A stretch of 8,339 nt of DNA from assembly GCA_029821515.1 (NCBI GenBank), contig JALGTD010000055.1:1-8339 (forward strand), written 5' to 3'. How positions within the stretch are numbered: position 1 is the first letter of the stretch; each line of letters begins with the position of its first letter. The notes beneath the pieces were generated by a model that had not been told where the DNA came from, searched no databases, and worked only from the letters and a program-made list of their open reading frames with translations. Source of the DNA: Candidatus Zipacnadia bacterium. GTDB lineage: Bacteria; Armatimonadota; Zipacnadia; Zipacnadales; Zipacnadaceae. Position numbers and translations under genes: made by a program. Shown piece after piece: positions 6,477 through 8,339 of the stretch.

Positions 6477-7864
6477 CATTTCGTCAGATATTTGAGGCGG
6501 ATTATGTATTCGCCAGGTCGGAAGACGTGGTGGCTACACGTAATGCAGGGGCGCAGTTCGTCCTTAAGTATCTGGCCGTCCAGCGCGCAGGAGCTGTGGC
6601 CGTAGTCGCTGTCCAGGTCAATTGCCAGATAGTAGCAGGCACCACCGCCGCTTTCTGCTGTGAAGGAAATGACATTGGTGCCATGTTTCAGGATGGCCGG
6701 ATCGACGCTTAATTCGTACCATCCCGCAGTGGCCACCTCGTCGAAGGGCCGCTTCAACACCAACTGATCGTTGAGGTAGACCTCGAGATCGGGCCATTCT
6801 TTGTCCGCTGGCGCGCCGTCGAAGTAGTTCTGTGATGCCCAATCGTACGGGTCATATCCCATCTGATACTGAATGACCGCCTGCCTGATGTTAGCTGGGT
6901 CTTCGGCCAACACTATCTCCTTGTACAGAACCTCGTTGCCGCCTGAGACCTGCCCCCACATGGAGTCCTGTTCACCGTCGTCGTATTTGATCGTTTGCCA
7001 GGCAGCCGCTCCCTTGGCGGATGTGGCTACCTCGCGGAACTGGAAGTCATATTCGCCCTCCTCGCCGGTCAGGAGAACCATCGCCAGGTACCTGGTATCG
7101 GGCTGAGCTGTGAAGACGTCGGCGAGCGGCATTGAATACTCGCCCTTGATGGAATTGGTTGACGACAAGATACGTACTGCAGTCGGGCCAGTCGCCGCCA
7201 GTCGAAACAGCCCAATGGTCTCCCTGGCATTCAGGGTCAATTTGTAAGTCTTGCCCACCTGCGTGTATAGCTCAAAGAGAGTCAGAGGGAGGTCGGTCGC
7301 TATCTGGCCGTGGTGCGTGGTGTCGGGTGACAGCTTGATAGCCTTCTCCGCACCAATCGTGAAGGTATTGGTCGGCTGAGTGCCGTTGATCACCAGTTGG
7401 GTAGCCCAAACCTGGCCGGGCTCGCCGCGGAAGATATAGATGTCAGGCGCTTTGCGGCGCAGGGGGAACTTGATGACGTCACTGCGGGACATGCTCGGCC
7501 GGGTAATATCCTCGAGCCGGTCGTAAACGCCCAGTACGTTGCGCTCCTCATAGAACCTTGGGCCGCTCGGCCCAAACTTCCGCACCGCGCCGCAGATTGC
7601 ATAGAACCCCTCTGTCTCAATCGGCAGGGCGAACCATCGTCGGTCCCAGGTACAGAGCCGATAGTGCTTCCAGCGCTCTGTGGAAATCTGGGGCACTTCA
7701 AAAGTTGTCGGCTGACCCGGGGTTAGTTGATATACTGACTCGGTGGAGCCATCTGGCAGTGTTGCGGTTGTATACACGGGCAAATCCTGCGCGAGCAATC
7801 TGTGACAGCTAAGTGCAACAACCATCGCCAAAATGAGAATGACTATGCGCGGTACAAAGACCAT
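6476..7864 (-). CDS. Secreted protein of unknown family with C-terminal beta-sandwich
   Basis: 462 residues. The ATG at 7864 is chosen because AGGAGG lies eight bases upstream; the open frame extends 31 codons further back without a ribosome site. Residues 1-26 (VPRIVILILAMVVALSC, then LLAQ) are a signal peptide, probably cut after Ala25. The ALSC segment is not a good lipobox. I do not recognise the family. Residues about 40-280 are beta-rich with no motif I can name. Residues about 295-462 look like a jelly-roll: DLEVYLNDQLVL (359-370) and HGTNVISF (394-401) follow the 'V-x-L-N-x-x-x-L ... G-x-N-x-I' pattern of carbohydrate-binding accessory domains. Cys410, Cys426 and C-I-T-C-S-H-H (440-446) may form disulfides or bind a metal. 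The stop lies just before the TIM-barrel gene's start, so the two are probably co-translated. Confidence 0.8.
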   Translation of the reverse strand: MVFVPRIVILILAMVVALSCHRLLAQDLPVYTTATLPDGSTESVYQLTPGQPTTFEVPQISTERWKHYRLCTWDRRWFALPIETEGFYAICGAVRKFGPSGPRFYEERNVLGVYDRLEDITRPSMSRSDVIKFPLRRKAPDIYIFRGEPGQVWATQLVINGTQPTNTFTIGAEKAIKLSPDTTHHGQIATDLPLTLFELYTQVGKTYKLTLNARETIGLFRLAATGPTAVRILSSTNSIKGEYSMPLADVFTAQPDTRYLAMVLLTGEEGEYDFQFREVATSAKGAAAWQTIKYDDGEQDSMWGQVSGGNEVLYKEIVLAEDPANIRQAVIQYQMGYDPYDWASQNYFDGAPADKEWPDLEVYLNDQLVLKRPFDEVATAGWYELSVDPAILKHGTNVISFTAESGGGACYYLAIDLDSDYGHSSCALDGQILKDELRPCITCSHHVFRPGEYIIRLKYLTK

Positions 7865-7872
7865 CGTAGTAA

Positions 7873-7878
7873 CCTCCT
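7873..7878 (-). promoter_or_regulatory. Ribosome binding site of the unknown secreted protein
   Basis: AGGAGG on the - strand lies eight bases before the ATG at 7864. This favours that start, which leads straight into a signal peptide, over the longer frame beginning at 7957. Confidence 0.8.
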
Positions 7879-7940
7879 TAGTGTAAGAACCTTTAGCTAC
7901 CCAACAGATTACAGTTGCACAAATATCATCCAACATTGCC

Positions 7941-7952
7941 AGACAATTGTCT
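7941..7952. promoter_or_regulatory. 12-base perfect palindrome AGACAATTGTCT in the gene gap
   Basis: The sequence equals its own reverse complement and sits in the 105-base gap between the truncated gene and the unknown secreted protein, about 77 bases ahead of the latter's start. It could be a dimeric regulator's binding site. Six-base half sites (agacaa) also appear in the gaps at 2164 and near 4742, but half sites that short are expected by chance. I found no clear promoter in this gap. Confidence 0.3.
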
Positions 7953-7969
7953 ATCAAGCCGGACTTAGT

Positions 7970-8339
7970 TTATTCTCCGGCTATTGCCGTGTGATCGAAC
8001 GAGGCGAAGTACCGGGGCAGCTCATAGGGCATCGCCAGATACAGTTGCATATCTTCCGAAGCATATTCCTTGAACTGCTCGGCATACTCGCGATACTCCC
8101 ACAACATCTGCCGGTAGTTGCGCTGGGCGGCGCGGGTGCTTGCGAAAGATGCCGCAAACTCTGCATGGTTAAACTCTTCGGCGCTTTGTTCCTTTAGCTC
8201 GACGGCCCGATTGTAGCAGTTGGTGGCGACCGGCAGGTCCACGTCCAAGTTGACCAGGTGTCGGTGCACGTAATCCATCTTCGGATGCAGATAGTGCAGC
8301 AATGACTGCCCAGCAGCCGCCACGGCCGGTAGGTGCTGC
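7970..8339 (-). CDS. C-terminal end of a paralog of the TIM-barrel/helical-domain protein (partial, 5' end outside the window)
   Basis: The frame is open from the window edge (first full codon 8338-8336) to a TAA at 7972-7970. It begins QHLPAVAAAGQSLLHYL and ends FDHTAIAGE, about 122 residues. It matches the C-terminal helical domain of the protein at 4911-6461 from the same QHLPAVAAA position to the end, with about 89 of 120 residues identical. The full gene very probably carries the same secreted TIM barrel to the right of this window, but that part is not seen. A GTG at 8323 could look like a start, but the match continues upstream of it, so it is an internal Val. Its position ahead of the other - strand genes suggests the same transcription unit. 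Confidence 0.85.
   Translation of the reverse strand, partial: QHLPAVAAAGQSLLHYLHPKMDYVHRHLVNLDVDLPVATNCYNRAVELKEQSAEEFNHAEFAASFASTRAAQRNYRQMLWEYREYAEQFKEYASEDMQLYLAMPYELPRYFASFDHTAIAGE
7973..8338 (-). repeat. Duplicated C-terminal helical domain, copy B (pairs with 4914-5279)
   Basis: This is the second copy of the helical domain; the 32-base exact match is at 8105-8136. Differences from copy A cluster in the first 60 residues, while the last 60 are close to invariant. Confidence 0.85.

Noticed and set aside
6527..6547. C-I-T-C-S-H-H near the end of the secreted orphan as a c-type haem site
   Set aside because: Haem attachment needs C-x-x-C-H; here a Ser separates the second Cys from the His.
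5886..6605. 239-residue open frame on the + strand
   Set aside because: Antisense to two well-supported secreted-protein genes, with no motif of its own.
7865..7957. 31-codon N-terminal extension of the secreted orphan
   Set aside because: It has no ribosome site and would bury the signal peptide. The ATG at 7864 has AGGAGG at ideal spacing.

Overview
The window looks like chromosomal DNA (GC-rich, tightly packed) from an uncultured free-living Gram-negative-type bacterium. The gene style resembles Armatimonadota, Planctomycetota, Poribacteria or Hydrogenedentota: secreted sialidase-like propellers, TIM-barrel proteins distantly related to glycoside hydrolases, and runs of paralogs. I cannot fix the phylum from sequence alone. 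I see no transposase, phage, CRISPR or RNA gene.

Layout. On the + strand lies the 3' end of one gene (1-213), then a 168-base gap, then a complete 564-residue TIM-barrel protein of the glycoside-hydrolase-like GHL10/DUF187 kind (382-2076). The C-terminal beta-sandwich of the complete gene resembles the truncated first gene, so the two are probably tandem paralogs. The gap holds a surprise: about 30 codons (about 224-316) that read as the start of a pyruvate/2-oxoacid dehydrogenase E1-alpha subunit. They end in a stop, and a 20-base perfect palindrome sits at the break.

The other genes are on the - strand and converge on the + genes across an AT-richer spacer (2077-2212). Read in the - direction they are: the 3' end of a protein with a helical C-terminal domain (7970-8339, runs off the window); a secreted 462-residue protein of no recognised family (6476-7864); a secreted TIM-barrel protein (4911-6461) whose C-terminal helical domain is about three-quarters identical to the truncated gene; and, after a 247-base gap with a possible promoter, an 816-residue secreted BNR/Asp-box sialidase-like protein (2213-4663).

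Working picture (inference): a polysaccharide or glycoconjugate scavenging locus. The sialidase-like propeller, the secreted TIM-barrel protein and the unrecognised secreted protein would act outside the cytoplasm. The + strand GHL10-like protein has no signal peptide and may act inside. The least described items are the conserved C-terminal helical domain, present in two copies, and the orphan secreted protein whose stop codon lies just ahead of the TIM-barrel gene's start.
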